Assembly: GCF_009933335.1 (NCBI RefSeq)
Contig: NZ_MAEL01000054.1
Location: 248,001 to 312,000, forward strand
Origin: Candidatus Enterococcus willemsii
GTDB lineage: Bacteria > Bacillota > Bacilli > Lactobacillales > Enterococcaceae
Reading direction: 5' to 3'
DNA length: 64,000 nt
Of the stretch, positions 16,282 to 25,409 are shown piece after piece. The notes beneath the pieces are model-generated. The model saw only the letters and a program-made list of their open reading frames with translations. It was not told where the DNA came from and searched no databases. The position numbers and the translations under genes were made by a program. Each line of letters opens with the position of its first letter. Positions within the stretch are counted from its first letter, which is position 1.

Positions 16282-17463
16282 TTATCTAGCAGTTCGTTTG
16301 GATTTATTTAAAATAGCTGAGCCACGTTCTCTTAAATTGATAAATTGAATAATCATGAACGCAAGCGCAAAAGCTATTAATATAAATAAATTTAAGCCCA
16401 ATGTGTTATAAAACGAGCGAGTATACATTGTTTGCTGAGCAATTAAATGATTGTTTTGTACAAACCAGTACGTTGGTGTGAACGCAGCAATTTTGTTGAC
16501 AATATCAGGTAAAATTTCTGATGGAACAAAAACACCACTAATAAAACAGCTACCTAAAATAAAGACGTTATTAATCCCACTAATGGTATCGGCACTTTTA
16601 ATGAGACTTGTAATCATGGTTGAAAAAGTGACCATTGTTAAAAAGAAGGTAAGAATATTTAGGATAAAGAGACTGAGTACTTGCATATCAGTGATTTTTG
16701 AAAAATAAAGAACAAATATACTGAACATCAATGTAACTAAAATCGCATAGCTCAAATTAGCAAGAGAAATACGCCGGTTTAATTTGCGACGAGAAATTGG
16801 TGAACAGTTATTTCTGAATTTAATTGGTATTCGATTAAATGCACCGTTCACTAATGCGTATGCGGAAAAAATAGTTGAGAAGAGACCATAAGCTAGCAAA
16901 TTAATAAAGCTAGCAGCAATCGTTTGGTTATTCTTTTGGTTGTAAGCCGCATCAAGTTGGAACTGTTGTTTGTTTTGAAATGTTTCCGTTGTTTGTGCGA
17001 TCAACTCTGATTGACTCAACGAAGGTTGTGCATCTTGATAAAGTAAATACGTATTTAAAAATTGATTAATTGTTGAATCAACTAAGACTTTTGAAAAAGT
17101 GTCAGGCCGTGTTTTAGCTGTTAATTTAGGCATTTCTCCACCTTCCAATTGTTCGGTAAAAGTAGCTGGAATAGTTAGAATATATGCAACTTCTCCGAAA
17201 TACAACGCATCATCGATGGCTTCATCTGAAGTATCGCTCAATGTGACAAGTTGCTGTTCTTCTGCCAAATAGTCTTCTAATCCTTGCACGACAGTCGAAT
17301 CGTCATCTGAAAGAACAGCAATCTTTGTGTTTTGGGCTGCGGATTGTTCTTCTCGGATATTTCCTGACTGAGTCAAGGTGATAAATGCTGTGATAGCTAC
17401 GCCAATTAACAGTGGCGTTTTATTTGTTTGTAATAATTTTAGCACCGTTTTATAAATGGTCAT
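16282..17463 (-). CDS. ABC-2 type exporter permease (second permease gene)
   Basis: This 393-residue protein has one N-terminal transmembrane helix, a large extracellular region (about residues 40-170, including KIAVLSDDDSTVVQGLEDYL), then five C-terminal membrane helices. That is the ABC2_membrane_3/YhgE-like topology. It begins 14 bp inside the end of the preceding permease gene and has GAAAGGAG as ribosome site, so the two permeases are probably co-translated and form a heterodimer. With the ATPase at 18,615 they make an efflux system for a drug, lipid or peptide. The substrate is unknown. Confidence 0.85.
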   Translation of the reverse strand: MTIYKTVLKLLQTNKTPLLIGVAITAFITLTQSGNIREEQSAAQNTKIAVLSDDDSTVVQGLEDYLAEEQQLVTLSDTSDEAIDDALYFGEVAYILTIPATFTEQLEGGEMPKLTAKTRPDTFSKVLVDSTINQFLNTYLLYQDAQPSLSQSELIAQTTETFQNKQQFQLDAAYNQKNNQTIAASFINLLAYGLFSTIFSAYALVNGAFNRIPIKFRNNCSPISRRKLNRRISLANLSYAILVTLMFSIFVLYFSKITDMQVLSLFILNILTFFLTMVTFSTMITSLIKSADTISGINNVFILGSCFISGVFVPSEILPDIVNKIAAFTPTYWFVQNNHLIAQQTMYTRSFYNTLGLNLFILIAFALAFMIIQFINLRERGSAILNKSKRTAR

Positions 17464-18580
17464 AGGAAACTCTCCTTTCGAAATAGATATTCACTAAGAA
17501 GAACAAAACAGTGAAGCTTGTTAGCCAGATAAAATTGATATAAAACGCATGAAGAGACTGATAATAGTAAAGTTGGTAGAAGCTTTCACTGATTAGATTA
17601 ACAATATTGAGTCGTCCTAATAAAGGGAGATTCGTACTAATCCAGTATTTTAAACTTTCCGTCCCCATCATACCTGCTAAAAAACTTAAGACCATGGTTA
17701 AGGTGGTCCCAATACTAATTTTTTGTTCAAAGGTTAGCTTAGATGAAATATTTCCAAGCAATGTACCAAAAGATAGGGCACTTAATACACCAACAGCAAT
17801 TAACAGAAGCAACCACTGCCAATGACTCCCAAATTCAACACCATAAATAAAGTGGAAAGTTGCAACGACAATCAGGGTTTGTGCATAAAACAAAACAAAG
17901 CTAGCCAACAAATTTGCGAGAGAAACTATAAACTTATTGCGTGGAGATAAGCAGACACGAATACCATTTGCAGATTGATTCGCTTGCTGATCATTTGTAT
18001 TTCCTAAACCCCAAAGCAAGCCATTCATAATGGTCATTCCTAATAAGGTAAAGAAGTAAAAATTACTTTTATTGGTATTTTTTTGTTCTTGATCCACAAC
18101 AAATTGTTGATTTATGGAGAGACGTTGCATGATTTCTTCAGGGGGAATTCCTGCTGCTAATAAAATTTCTACTTTATTTTGCTCTGCTAAATACTGATTC
18201 AAAAATTCCAATAGAATAGCTTGGGGGATTTCATTTCTACCGACAAATAATTCAATGTCCCCTTCAGAAAATTCATAGTATCCAACAATCGTATCATTCG
18301 CCAGTGCTTGTTTAGCATCTGTTTTAGTTAAATGTTGGACTTCAAATAATTCTGTTTCCTCGGATTTTAATTCAGATAAGATTGCTTCAAATTCTTCACT
18401 ATTTTCTTCATTAGCGACAATTCCTACTTTTGAACTTTCTAGATAGTCGACCCTATCAAGATTGCTAAACGCAGCAGTAAATAATAATCCTAAAAGAATT
18501 GGAAATGCCATGGTCCAAAAAATTAACGACAAATTTTTTATAAGTATATTTAAACGATAATAAAATAAATGCCAAAACAT
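17450..18580 (-). CDS. ABC-2 type exporter permease (first permease gene)
   Basis: This 376-residue permease has an N-terminal helix (LIFWTMAFPILLGLLFTAAF), an extracytoplasmic domain with DRVDYLESSKVGIVANEENSEEF, and a cluster of five helices after residue ~175 including a GMTIMNGLLWG segment. AAAGGAGG precedes the ATG. It sits between the ATPase gene and a second permease of the same topology, with which it overlaps by 14 bp. Its sister and the divergent DesK/DesR-like sensor pair suggest an inducible efflux or membrane-stress function. Confidence 0.85.
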   Translation of the reverse strand: MFWHLFYYRLNILIKNLSLIFWTMAFPILLGLLFTAAFSNLDRVDYLESSKVGIVANEENSEEFEAILSELKSEETELFEVQHLTKTDAKQALANDTIVGYYEFSEGDIELFVGRNEIPQAILLEFLNQYLAEQNKVEILLAAGIPPEEIMQRLSINQQFVVDQEQKNTNKSNFYFFTLLGMTIMNGLLWGLGNTNDQQANQSANGIRVCLSPRNKFIVSLANLLASFVLFYAQTLIVVATFHFIYGVEFGSHWQWLLLLIAVGVLSALSFGTLLGNISSKLTFEQKISIGTTLTMVLSFLAGMMGTESLKYWISTNLPLLGRLNIVNLISESFYQLYYYQSLHAFYINFIWLTSFTVLFFLVNIYFERRVSYDHL

Positions 18581-18614
18581 AAAAGAACCTCCTTTTAATC
18601 AGTTTCCATTGCGA

Positions 18615-19547
18615 TTAGTCACGCAATTCTTTGCCAGTAATCTCTAAAAAGACATCATTCAAAGTGACTTCTTGTGTATGTAAATTTGCATACACAATGT
18701 TTTCTTGCATCAAATAATTTAAGATGGCGAGCAACGTATCTTTTGTATTGTCAAGATGGAGCGTTAATATTAAGTGATTATAGTCAATTCCTTGAACTCC
18801 TGGGATTGTTTGTAACTGTTTTTGGTGCTCTGCGGAGAGTTCAGGAACTTCAAGTAGCAATTTTTCTCCCGTTCGAATCATATTTTTTAGTTCCTCTTTC
18901 GTCCCTTCGGCAATGACTTGACCTTGGTCTATGATGACAATTTTATCGCATAAAATCTCAATTTCCTCCATATAATGAGTGGTGTAAACAATGGTTGCAC
19001 CTTGTTGATTCAACTCTTTAATACTATTCAAAATTTTGTTACGACTTTGTGGGTCAACAGCAACTGTGGGCTCATCTAAAAAAATTAATTCTGGTTTATG
19101 CGAAATACCACAGGCGATATTTAACCGTCGTTTCAAGCCGCCACTTAATTGATTTGGGTGAAATTTTCGGAATTTCTCTAGCCCGACAAGTTCGATAACT
19201 TCTTCGACATATTGTTTCCGTGTTTTTTTATCATTTACATACAATCCGCAATAATAATCGATGTTTTCTACGACGGTTAATTCTTCAAATACAGCAATAT
19301 CTTGAGGAACAATCCCAATTCTACGTTTAATATCAAATCGTGTAGGCGACATTTTCTCACCAAATAATTTAACTGTTCCGCGATCATACGTTAATAAAGA
19401 TAACATGCAGTGAATGGCGGTCGATTTTCCACTACCATTAGGGCCTAATAAGCCCAAAATAGTTCCTTCTTCAACCGTTAAGTTAAAATGATTTAAGGCT
19501 AGAACTTCTTTATAACGTTTTACTAAATTTTCAATTTCAATCATCAT
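18615..19547 (-). CDS. ABC transporter ATP-binding protein (ABC-2 exporter)
   Basis: This 310-residue ATPase has the Walker A GPNGSGKSTAIH, the Q-loop in IGIVPQDIAVFEEL, the signature LSGGLKRRLNIA (LSGGL rather than LSGGQ), Walker B LIFLDEPTVAVDPQSR and the H-loop YTTHYMEE. A C-terminal extension is typical of DrrA/CcmA-type exporters. The frame opens far upstream, but AGGAG next to 19,555-19,560 fixes the ATG at 19,547 (or 19,544). It is the first gene of a three-gene operon divergent from a two-component system, with a palindrome in the shared gap. Confidence 0.92.
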   Translation of the reverse strand: MMIEIENLVKRYKEVLALNHFNLTVEEGTILGLLGPNGSGKSTAIHCMLSLLTYDRGTVKLFGEKMSPTRFDIKRRIGIVPQDIAVFEELTVVENIDYYCGLYVNDKKTRKQYVEEVIELVGLEKFRKFHPNQLSGGLKRRLNIACGISHKPELIFLDEPTVAVDPQSRNKILNSIKELNQQGATIVYTTHYMEEIEILCDKIVIIDQGQVIAEGTKEELKNMIRTGEKLLLEVPELSAEHQKQLQTIPGVQGIDYNHLILTLHLDNTKDTLLAILNYLMQENIVYANLHTQEVTLNDVFLEITGKELRD

Positions 19548-19632
19548 AAGAAAAACTCCTTTTCTTTTTATTCTTATTTTGACTATAATGGAATTAAGTG
19601 ATTGTCGGTAGTGCTTATTTTCTAAAAGCGAC

Positions 19633-19646
19633 ATGACAAATGTCAT
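19633..19646. promoter_or_regulatory. Palindrome in the divergent gap between the ABC operon and the two-component system
   Basis: ATGACA-AA-TGTCAT, 6-bp arms, 19 bp before the kinase start. It is a candidate binding site for the NarL-type response regulator encoded downstream. No other site in the gap is as symmetric. Confidence 0.55.
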
Positions 19647-19664
19647 AAGTGAAAGGAGAGACCA

Positions 19665-20756
19665 GTGGAAAAACATCATTTTCTAGGGACATATTTATTT
19701 TTGCAGATAGTTAGTTTTTTACTTTTGTTGCAGAAGCCTTTTCGTCCAGAATTTGTTCTAGTGATATTACTGAGTTTGATTTTACTATTCCCAACATTAT
19801 TCATTAAGAAGAGACTTGGACAGGTTTTGACATTAGTCATCTTTTATATAGTCAGCTTTTATTTTCCTCATTTAAGTTATTTTTTACCGGGTGTGTGGTA
19901 TATGGTCAATCGTAAGGAATTATTGCCGATTCATTGGATTGTGGTAGGTTCTTTGGCAATCATTTGTTTTGATGTATCTATTTTAAATTGTTTCTTTTTG
20001 ATTTTCCTCGTTCTCTTTGGGTATTATCTAAGTAATCTTCGTTTGACACACATACGATTATCGCAAGACTTTTTAGCGTTGAAAGATGACAGTTGGGAAA
20101 AAGAGCAACGTTTACGTAGGCAACATGAAGAAGTGATTGAGTCACAGGAAGCAGTGCTGAAATTGGAAATTGCGGAGGAGCGGAATCGAATTGCTCGTGA
20201 TATTCATGACAATGTAGGGCATTTGCTATCAAGTGCAATTATTCAGCTAGGAGCATTGGAAGTGGTTAATAAAGCAGAGGAGCTTCAACAACCGCTCTAT
20301 CAATTGAAGGAAACTGTGCATACTGGTATGGATAAAATTCGTGAAAGCGTCCATGATCTTCATCAAGAGTCACTTCAATTTCATGAAGGTTTAGCAATGA
20401 TACTAGGCGATTTTCACTTTTGTCCGATAAAAGTGCAAGGAGATTTATCGCAGCATTTGAATAACGAGCAAAGTAGAATTTTATTGATGATTATCAAGGA
20501 ATGCTTGTCTAATGTGATGCGACATAGCAATGCGACAGAAGTGATTATCGAACAAACAGAATTACCTGCTTTTTATCGTTGCCGTATCTTAGATAATGGG
20601 ACCGTGTTCAAAGAAGGAACCGGTCTGGGGCTATTTAGTATGCGACAACGAATAGACGAAATTGGGGGACAACTTCATATAAATGCAACGGATAAAGGAT
20701 TTGTTGTGTCAGTTATTTTACCTAAAAATAAAAAAAGAGCGGAGGGGAATTCATGA
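19665..20756 (+). CDS. Sensor histidine kinase, DesK/NarL-partner type
   Basis: This 363-residue kinase has four to five N-terminal membrane helices with almost no external loop (residues 1-145). A coiled linker is followed by a HisKA_3 dimerisation domain with the phospho-acceptor His in RNRIARDIHDNVGHLLSSA (about residue 185), and a HATPase_c domain with ECLSNVMRHSNATEV and GTGLGLFSMRQR. It starts with GTG at 19,665 behind GAAAGGAG. The membrane-embedded sensor suggests detection of membrane state or a lipophilic drug. Its stop overlaps the response-regulator start (ATGA). Confidence 0.92.
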   Translation: MEKHHFLGTYLFLQIVSFLLLLQKPFRPEFVLVILLSLILLFPTLFIKKRLGQVLTLVIFYIVSFYFPHLSYFLPGVWYMVNRKELLPIHWIVVGSLAIICFDVSILNCFFLIFLVLFGYYLSNLRLTHIRLSQDFLALKDDSWEKEQRLRRQHEEVIESQEAVLKLEIAEERNRIARDIHDNVGHLLSSAIIQLGALEVVNKAEELQQPLYQLKETVHTGMDKIRESVHDLHQESLQFHEGLAMILGDFHFCPIKVQGDLSQHLNNEQSRILLMIIKECLSNVMRHSNATEVIIEQTELPAFYRCRILDNGTVFKEGTGLGLFSMRQRIDEIGGQLHINATDKGFVVSVILPKNKKRAEGNS

Positions 20757-21373
20757 TTCAAGTGATTGTAGTCGATGATGACCGCTTAGTAACCGAGTCG
20801 TTGCGAACAATTTTGGAAATAGGTGCTGAAATTGAGGTTCTTGCAGTGGGCCATTCTGCAGACGAGGCAGTCGAATTATTCACGCGTTTTCAGCCAGATG
20901 TGTTATTAATGGATATTCGAATGGGGAATCAAACTGGTATTGATGCAGCAAAAGCAATTTTCACTAAATATCCACAAGCGGCAATTTTATTGCTGACAAC
21001 TTTTTCAGATGAAGAATATATCCGTGAAGCACTACAAATCGGTGTAAAAGGGTATTTAATCAAACAAAATTTAGCAGATATTATTCCAGCAATTAAAGCA
21101 GTAGCTAAGGGTCAATCAGTTTTTGGGAATGAAGTCGCTGATAAGCTCTCGACTATTTTAACCACGGCACCAAAGAAAATTCCTATTAAACTCACCAATC
21201 GTGAAACAGAAATTCTTGAACAAATTGCTGAAGGTAAAAACAATAAAGAGATTGCCGAAGCGTTGTTTTTAAGTGAAGGAACGGTTCGTAATTATATTAG
21301 TCAGTTGCTTGATAAATTAGACGTTCGTGACCGTACACAATTAGCCATTTATTATTATAAAAATAGTGAATAA
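20753..21373 (+). CDS. Response regulator, NarL/LuxR type
   Basis: This 206-residue protein has a receiver domain with acidic pocket VDDDR, the phospho-acceptor Asp in DVLLMDIRMGNQTG (about residue 54), and the Lys switch in GVKGYLIKQN. The C-terminal LuxR-type helix-turn-helix is LTNRETEILEQIAEGKNNKEIAEALFLSEGTVRNYISQLLDKL. It overlaps the kinase gene by 4 bp and is its cognate partner. The likely target is the divergent ABC exporter, via the palindrome at 19,633. Confidence 0.94.
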   Translation: MIQVIVVDDDRLVTESLRTILEIGAEIEVLAVGHSADEAVELFTRFQPDVLLMDIRMGNQTGIDAAKAIFTKYPQAAILLLTTFSDEEYIREALQIGVKGYLIKQNLADIIPAIKAVAKGQSVFGNEVADKLSTILTTAPKKIPIKLTNRETEILEQIAEGKNNKEIAEALFLSEGTVRNYISQLLDKLDVRDRTQLAIYYYKNSE

Positions 21374-21374
21374 C

Positions 21375-21412
21375 AAGGACCACATTCCTATGGATTTACC
21401 GGAATGTGGTCC
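21375..21412. terminator. Hairpin after the response-regulator gene
   Basis: GGACCACATTCC / GGAATGTGGTCC with a 12-nt loop. Neither side has a good U-run. It shares AAGGACCACATT with the terminator at 9,720. Confidence 0.6.
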
Positions 21413-21423
21413 ATTCATATTTG

Positions 21424-21753
21424 TTAATCATTCTTTCGGCATTGCTGTTGATAATTCGCACCCCAAGCAGACAAACTATCTAATACTGGTTGTAGGCTAT
21501 AACCGGTAGCAGTTAATTCATATTCGACTCGTGGTGGGACTTCGGGGTAAGCTTTACGCGTAACTAAGCCTTGTTCTTCCATATCTCTTAAATTAGTGGT
21601 TAAGACTTTTTGGGAAATACTACCAATCGATTTTTTTAATTCACCAAAGCGCTTTTTCCCAGTCATTAAATCTCGTAGAATTAAGACCTTCCAACGATTG
21701 CTGATGAGAGATAGGGTGGTTTCAACCGGACAATCAAATATAAAATTTTCCAT
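21424..21753 (-). CDS. HxlR-family transcriptional regulator
   Basis: This 109-residue winged-helix protein starts MENFIFDCPVETTLSLISNRWKVLILRDL and includes GKKRFGELKKSIGSISQKVLTTNLRDMEEQGLV and YPEVPPRVEYELTATG, the standard HxlR/MarR-like layout. The Cys at residue 8 is in the position used for redox or electrophile sensing in YodB-like members. It is divergent from an NAD(P)-binding oxidoreductase gene with palindromes in between, which is the usual HxlR arrangement. Confidence 0.92.
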   Translation of the reverse strand: MENFIFDCPVETTLSLISNRWKVLILRDLMTGKKRFGELKKSIGSISQKVLTTNLRDMEEQGLVTRKAYPEVPPRVEYELTATGYSLQPVLDSLSAWGANYQQQCRKND

Positions 21754-21785
21754 GATTTCTCCTTACTACAATACAATGGTTTCTA

Positions 21786-21806
21786 AAAAGTAACTAACTT
21801 ACTTTT
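21786..21806. promoter_or_regulatory. Candidate HxlR operator
   Basis: AAAAGTAA, 5-nt spacer CTAAC, TTACTTTT: perfect 8-bp arms in the divergent gap. A second related sequence (AAGTGCTTACTTTC) follows directly. Confidence 0.6.
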
Positions 21807-21888
21807 AAGTGCTTACTTTCTTTTTGTAACTAATAGGTATATTATAACTGTAGTAAGATATTTATTCAACAAATTGGAGGATGATAGT

Positions 21889-22518
21889 ATGAAAATTGCG
21901 GTAGTGGCTGCAAACGGCAAAGCAGGTCAAGCGATTGTGAAAGAAGCCGTAGAGAGAAAGTTGGATGTGACAGCGGTGGTGCGTAATGAAAATAAGACAG
22001 TGGCACCAAATACGTTAGTCAAAGATTTATATGATTTAACAGCAGCAGATTTAACTGTATTTGATGTCGTTGTTGACGCTTTTGGGATATTTGATCCAGA
22101 AAAATTAGATCAACATCAAACTTCTTTAAAGCACTTAGCGGATTGCTTAAGTGGGACAAAGACACGCTTATTGGTCGTGGGTGGTGCAGGAAGCTTATAC
22201 ATGAATCCCGAACACACGATGCAATTACAAGATACACCAGATTTTCCAGAAGCATTTAAACCTTTAGCAAATAGCATGGGAAAAGCGTTAGACATGTTGC
22301 GTACTCGAGATGATGTTCAATGGGTTTATATTAGTCCAGCGGCAGATTTTCAAGCAGAAGGCGAACGTGTGGGTAGCTATGCATTAGCGGGCGAAGAATT
22401 TACGGTCAATGAAGCTGGTGAGAGTCAAATTAGTTATGCCGATTATGCGATTGCCGTGGTCGATGAAATTGTCCAACCAACGCATCAACAAGAACGTATT
22501 TCTGTTTATCAACAATAA
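21889..22518 (+). CDS. NAD(P)-binding oxidoreductase / epimerase-like protein (NmrA/SDR type)
   Basis: This 209-residue protein has an N-terminal Rossmann motif VVAANGKAGQAIVKEA, VVVDAFG and VVGGAGSLYMNPE. It ends with a region around VGSYALAGEEFTV, as in atypical SDR / YwnB-like NAD(P)H-binding proteins. The frame opens with a TTG at 21,874, but TGGAGG at 21,875-21,880 indicates the ATG at 21,889. The gene is divergent from the HxlR regulator and probably under its control. A role in electrophile or quinone stress is inferred from that pairing only. Confidence 0.85.
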   Translation: MKIAVVAANGKAGQAIVKEAVERKLDVTAVVRNENKTVAPNTLVKDLYDLTAADLTVFDVVVDAFGIFDPEKLDQHQTSLKHLADCLSGTKTRLLVVGGAGSLYMNPEHTMQLQDTPDFPEAFKPLANSMGKALDMLRTRDDVQWVYISPAADFQAEGERVGSYALAGEEFTVNEAGESQISYADYAIAVVDEIVQPTHQQERISVYQQ

Positions 22519-22560
22519 AAAAGTCGAACGATACTATTTGGTATCGTTCGACTTTTATTA
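22519..22560. terminator. Bidirectional terminator between the SDR gene and the PTS permease gene
   Basis: A perfect 16-bp stem (AAAAGTCGAACGATAC / GTATCGTTCGACTTTT, loop TATTTG) between convergent genes. Confidence 0.9.
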
Positions 22561-23892
22561 ATTATTGCCTGTTTGTTCAGCATACAACTTCCCATCATAC
22601 ATTTTGAAAAATGGATAATAGATAGCGATGGAGACGAATAGATTGATGAAGGCAATGATGATGGCTCTAAAATCGCCACCAGTACCTAGGAATGCGCCAA
22701 TTCCAACCGGCGAAATCCATGGAATTCCAGTAATAACTTTATTCACCAAATCCATAGATGTGGCAAAATACGAAATTGTCACGTTAATAATTGGTGTAAT
22801 AATAAATGGAATAATCAAATATGGATTATAAACAATTGGCGCCCCGAAAATAACGGGTTCATTAATATTGAATAGTCCAGGTAAGATTGCTGCGCGTCCG
22901 AGTACTTTTAACTGCTCCGATTTCGCAACAAAGACCATTAAGAGTACTAAACCTAGCGTACTACCAGCACCACCAATGAAAATATACATATTAACAAAGT
23001 CACCAGCAAAAATGTTTGATGCACCATCGATATTTTCGGTTAAGGCAACTAACAAAATTGGGTTAATAAAGCTGTTTTTAATAATTGATGTGCCGTGAAC
23101 ACCAACAGCCCATAGGAGATGAATTAAGAGCATAATCACAACAATACCCAACCAAGAACCAGTTAAGTCTTTTACAAATTCAAATGGTTTAGACAAAATA
23201 CCGTGTAAGTCTGTATGGAAGATTGCCAAAATCGCATTTACAATCACCATAAAGACAGCGATGAAAATAGCTGGAATTAAAGACGCAAAAGCTTTACTAA
23301 CGCCATCAGGAACGCCATTAGGCATCGTAATTGTAATATTTTTTAAACTACAAAAACGATAAATTTGAGTCGCGATGACAGCTGTAATAATCCCGATAAA
23401 AATACCAATACCACCAAAACGAGTAACCCAACCACCAAGTGAAATACCATTATAAATCATACCTGTTTCACTTGTTTGTTGGATTAATTGTGCGGAACCA
23501 TTGGAAATATCCACTTGCACAATCGTCATTAAAAAGGCAAATAATCCTAAAATAGCGCCAACAAAACTACTTAATTTCGCATCGTCTTGTCGGTAACTAT
23601 CCGTTAAGTAATAGGCAGTAGCTAAACAATAAAAGAGGGCAATCGACCCAATGGACATAGTTGTAACTACGCTGTATAACGGTGAAAATTTCAAAATAGT
23701 TGCTTCAAAAAAAGGCGCTAAAGGTGGGATAATTTGTGGGAGATTATTAATAATCAGAAAAATCGATCCCACGATAGTAAAGGGAACCGTAATGACCCCA
23801 GCTTGCATAATTGCACGGATAAAACGTAAGTTGGCAACTTTATTTAGTGGCGGCATTAATTTAGTTTCTAGAAATTGAAAAACAGCATTCAT
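22558..23892 (-). CDS. PTS system EIIC component, cellobiose/beta-glucoside (lactose family)
   Basis: This 444-residue polytopic permease has the lactose/cellobiose EIIC pattern: FLETKLMPPLNKVANLRFIRAIMQAG at the N-terminus, and the LPGLFNINEPVIFGAPIVYNP segment with the NEP motif that contributes to the sugar site. It sits 16 bp behind a GH1 phospho-glucosidase gene. No EIIA or EIIB lies nearby, so it must borrow them from another operon. It would transport and phosphorylate a beta-glucoside or similar disaccharide. Confidence 0.93.
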   Translation of the reverse strand: MNAVFQFLETKLMPPLNKVANLRFIRAIMQAGVITVPFTIVGSIFLIINNLPQIIPPLAPFFEATILKFSPLYSVVTTMSIGSIALFYCLATAYYLTDSYRQDDAKLSSFVGAILGLFAFLMTIVQVDISNGSAQLIQQTSETGMIYNGISLGGWVTRFGGIGIFIGIITAVIATQIYRFCSLKNITITMPNGVPDGVSKAFASLIPAIFIAVFMVIVNAILAIFHTDLHGILSKPFEFVKDLTGSWLGIVVIMLLIHLLWAVGVHGTSIIKNSFINPILLVALTENIDGASNIFAGDFVNMYIFIGGAGSTLGLVLLMVFVAKSEQLKVLGRAAILPGLFNINEPVIFGAPIVYNPYLIIPFIITPIINVTISYFATSMDLVNKVITGIPWISPVGIGAFLGTGGDFRAIIIAFINLFVSIAIYYPFFKMYDGKLYAEQTGNN

Positions 23893-23908
23893 GATTACTC
23901 ATCCTTTC

Positions 23909-25300
23909 TTAAGAGGGCATCTCATTTGTTTCAATTAATTGTTGATACCAATAGAAGCTATCTTTTTTGTAACGCGCGAGTTCTTTTTCATTTTGTTCAT
24001 CACGATCCACATAAATAAAACCATAACGTTTACTGATTCCTTCATGGACACTCACTAAGTCAATGGCCGACCAAGGGCTGTAACCAATTAATTCGACGCC
24101 GGCTTCAATAGCTTCGGCACATTTTGTCAAATGTTGCTCTAAATAATTGATACGATAAGCGTCATGAATTTTGCCATCAGCAGTTAATTCATCTCTGGCA
24201 CCTAAACCATTTTCAGTGATAATGATTGGTAAATGGTAACGATCATACAATGTTTGAAGCGTTGTTTTTAAACCATCGGGGTCAATCGTCCAATTAAATT
24301 CATTCTTTTGTAAATTAGGGTTTGTATAGCCTTTATAAAAGCCCCATTCCATAATGTCTTCACTTTGTTGGTCACTAATGCCATCGGACATCCCGTCTTT
24401 TTTTGTTGGTTTTTCCACTGTGACAGTTGTGTAGAAATTCATTGCGACAAAGTCAGGGAAGTGTGATTTCATCATTTTTTCATCATCTTCTGCAAATTCA
24501 ATCGTAACGTTTTTTTGATTTAAATAATCTTTGAAAACAGCATTGTAACGACCAAAGCATGAAAAGTCCAAGTAAGCCCAGTTACGTACGCTATTGAAAT
24601 AAAGGGCAGCTTGATTATCTAAAGGTTTGCTTGATGCAGGGTAGACTAGTGAAATGTTCGGAACAGGACCAATTTTTCCTTCTGAAACCAATTCATGACA
24701 TAATTTGAAGGCATATTTTTCAGCCATCATCAAATGATGAAATTGTTGGTACTTTTCTTGAACAGGGATAGATTTACCAAGTATTTTTTGATCCACTAGC
24801 AACATGATATTTGGTTCGTTAATTGTCAGCCAGTTTTTGACACGATCACCATACGTTTCAAACAATAGTTGTGCATACTCTTTAAACGCATCGACTGTAC
24901 TACGGACACTCCAACCGCCTTCGTCTTCTAACGCTTGAGGCAAATCAAAATGATTAAGTGTGATATATGGTTGGATATTGTATTTTAAGCACTCATTGAT
25001 AATGTCATTGTAGTGATCAATTCCAGCTTGATTGATTTCGCCACGACCATTAGGAAAAATACGTGTCCAAGCGATTGAAAATCGGAAAATATTCAGTCCT
25101 AACTCAGACAATAAACGAATATCTTCTTTGTAACGATGGTAGTGATCAACAGCGACTGTAAAATCAGTAATGTCATGATTGTCACGAGGACGTGTATCTT
25201 GAACGCTTAACCCTTTACCATCTGCTTGATAAGCTCCTTCTGTTTGGTGAGCACTGATGGAAGCACCCCATAAAAAGTTTTTTGGAAATGTATGCGTCAT
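23909..25300 (-). CDS. 6-phospho-beta-glucosidase (GH1)
   Basis: This 463-residue GH1 enzyme starts FPKNFLWGASISAHQTEGAY. It has the acid/base motif NWLTINEPNI (Glu about residue 170) and the nucleophile motif PIIITENGLGA (Glu about residue 366). The C-terminal WSAIDLVSVHEGISKRYGFIYVDRD includes the region that in 6-phospho-glycosidases contacts the phosphate. It hydrolyses the phosphorylated sugar delivered by the adjacent EIIC. A sigma-A promoter, a cre-like site and a palindrome lie immediately upstream. Confidence 0.93.
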   Translation of the reverse strand: MTHTFPKNFLWGASISAHQTEGAYQADGKGLSVQDTRPRDNHDITDFTVAVDHYHRYKEDIRLLSELGLNIFRFSIAWTRIFPNGRGEINQAGIDHYNDIINECLKYNIQPYITLNHFDLPQALEDEGGWSVRSTVDAFKEYAQLLFETYGDRVKNWLTINEPNIMLLVDQKILGKSIPVQEKYQQFHHLMMAEKYAFKLCHELVSEGKIGPVPNISLVYPASSKPLDNQAALYFNSVRNWAYLDFSCFGRYNAVFKDYLNQKNVTIEFAEDDEKMMKSHFPDFVAMNFYTTVTVEKPTKKDGMSDGISDQQSEDIMEWGFYKGYTNPNLQKNEFNWTIDPDGLKTTLQTLYDRYHLPIIITENGLGARDELTADGKIHDAYRINYLEQHLTKCAEAIEAGVELIGYSPWSAIDLVSVHEGISKRYGFIYVDRDEQNEKELARYKKDSFYWYQQLIETNEMPS

Positions 25301-25327
25301 AGTAAATTGACTCCTTTAATATTTTTT

Positions 25328-25341
25328 TGAAAGCACTTTCT
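25328..25341 (-). promoter_or_regulatory. cre-like site at the bgl transcription start
   Basis: TGAAAGCACTTTCT (plus strand) resembles the CcpA cre consensus. It lies just downstream of the -10 of the bgl promoter, a position expected for repression. Confidence 0.55.
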
Positions 25342-25348
25342 AAACCGT

Positions 25349-25377
25349 AGTATAAAGAAACAACATTGGTCTTGCAA
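25349..25377 (-). promoter_or_regulatory. Sigma-A promoter of the bgl operon (minus strand)
   Basis: On the minus strand TTGCAA (25,372-25,377), 17 nt, TATACT (25,349-25,354). Confidence 0.7.
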
Positions 25378-25385
25378 CAGCTCAA

Positions 25386-25400
25386 CATGAACTGTTCATG
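25386..25400. promoter_or_regulatory. Palindromic candidate operator for the DeoR-family regulator
   Basis: CATGAAC-T-GTTCATG, 7-bp arms, directly upstream of the -35 of the bgl promoter. A related half (ATGAACGTT) occurs at 25,412-25,420. Confidence 0.55.
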
Positions 25401-25409
25401 AAAGAAATT

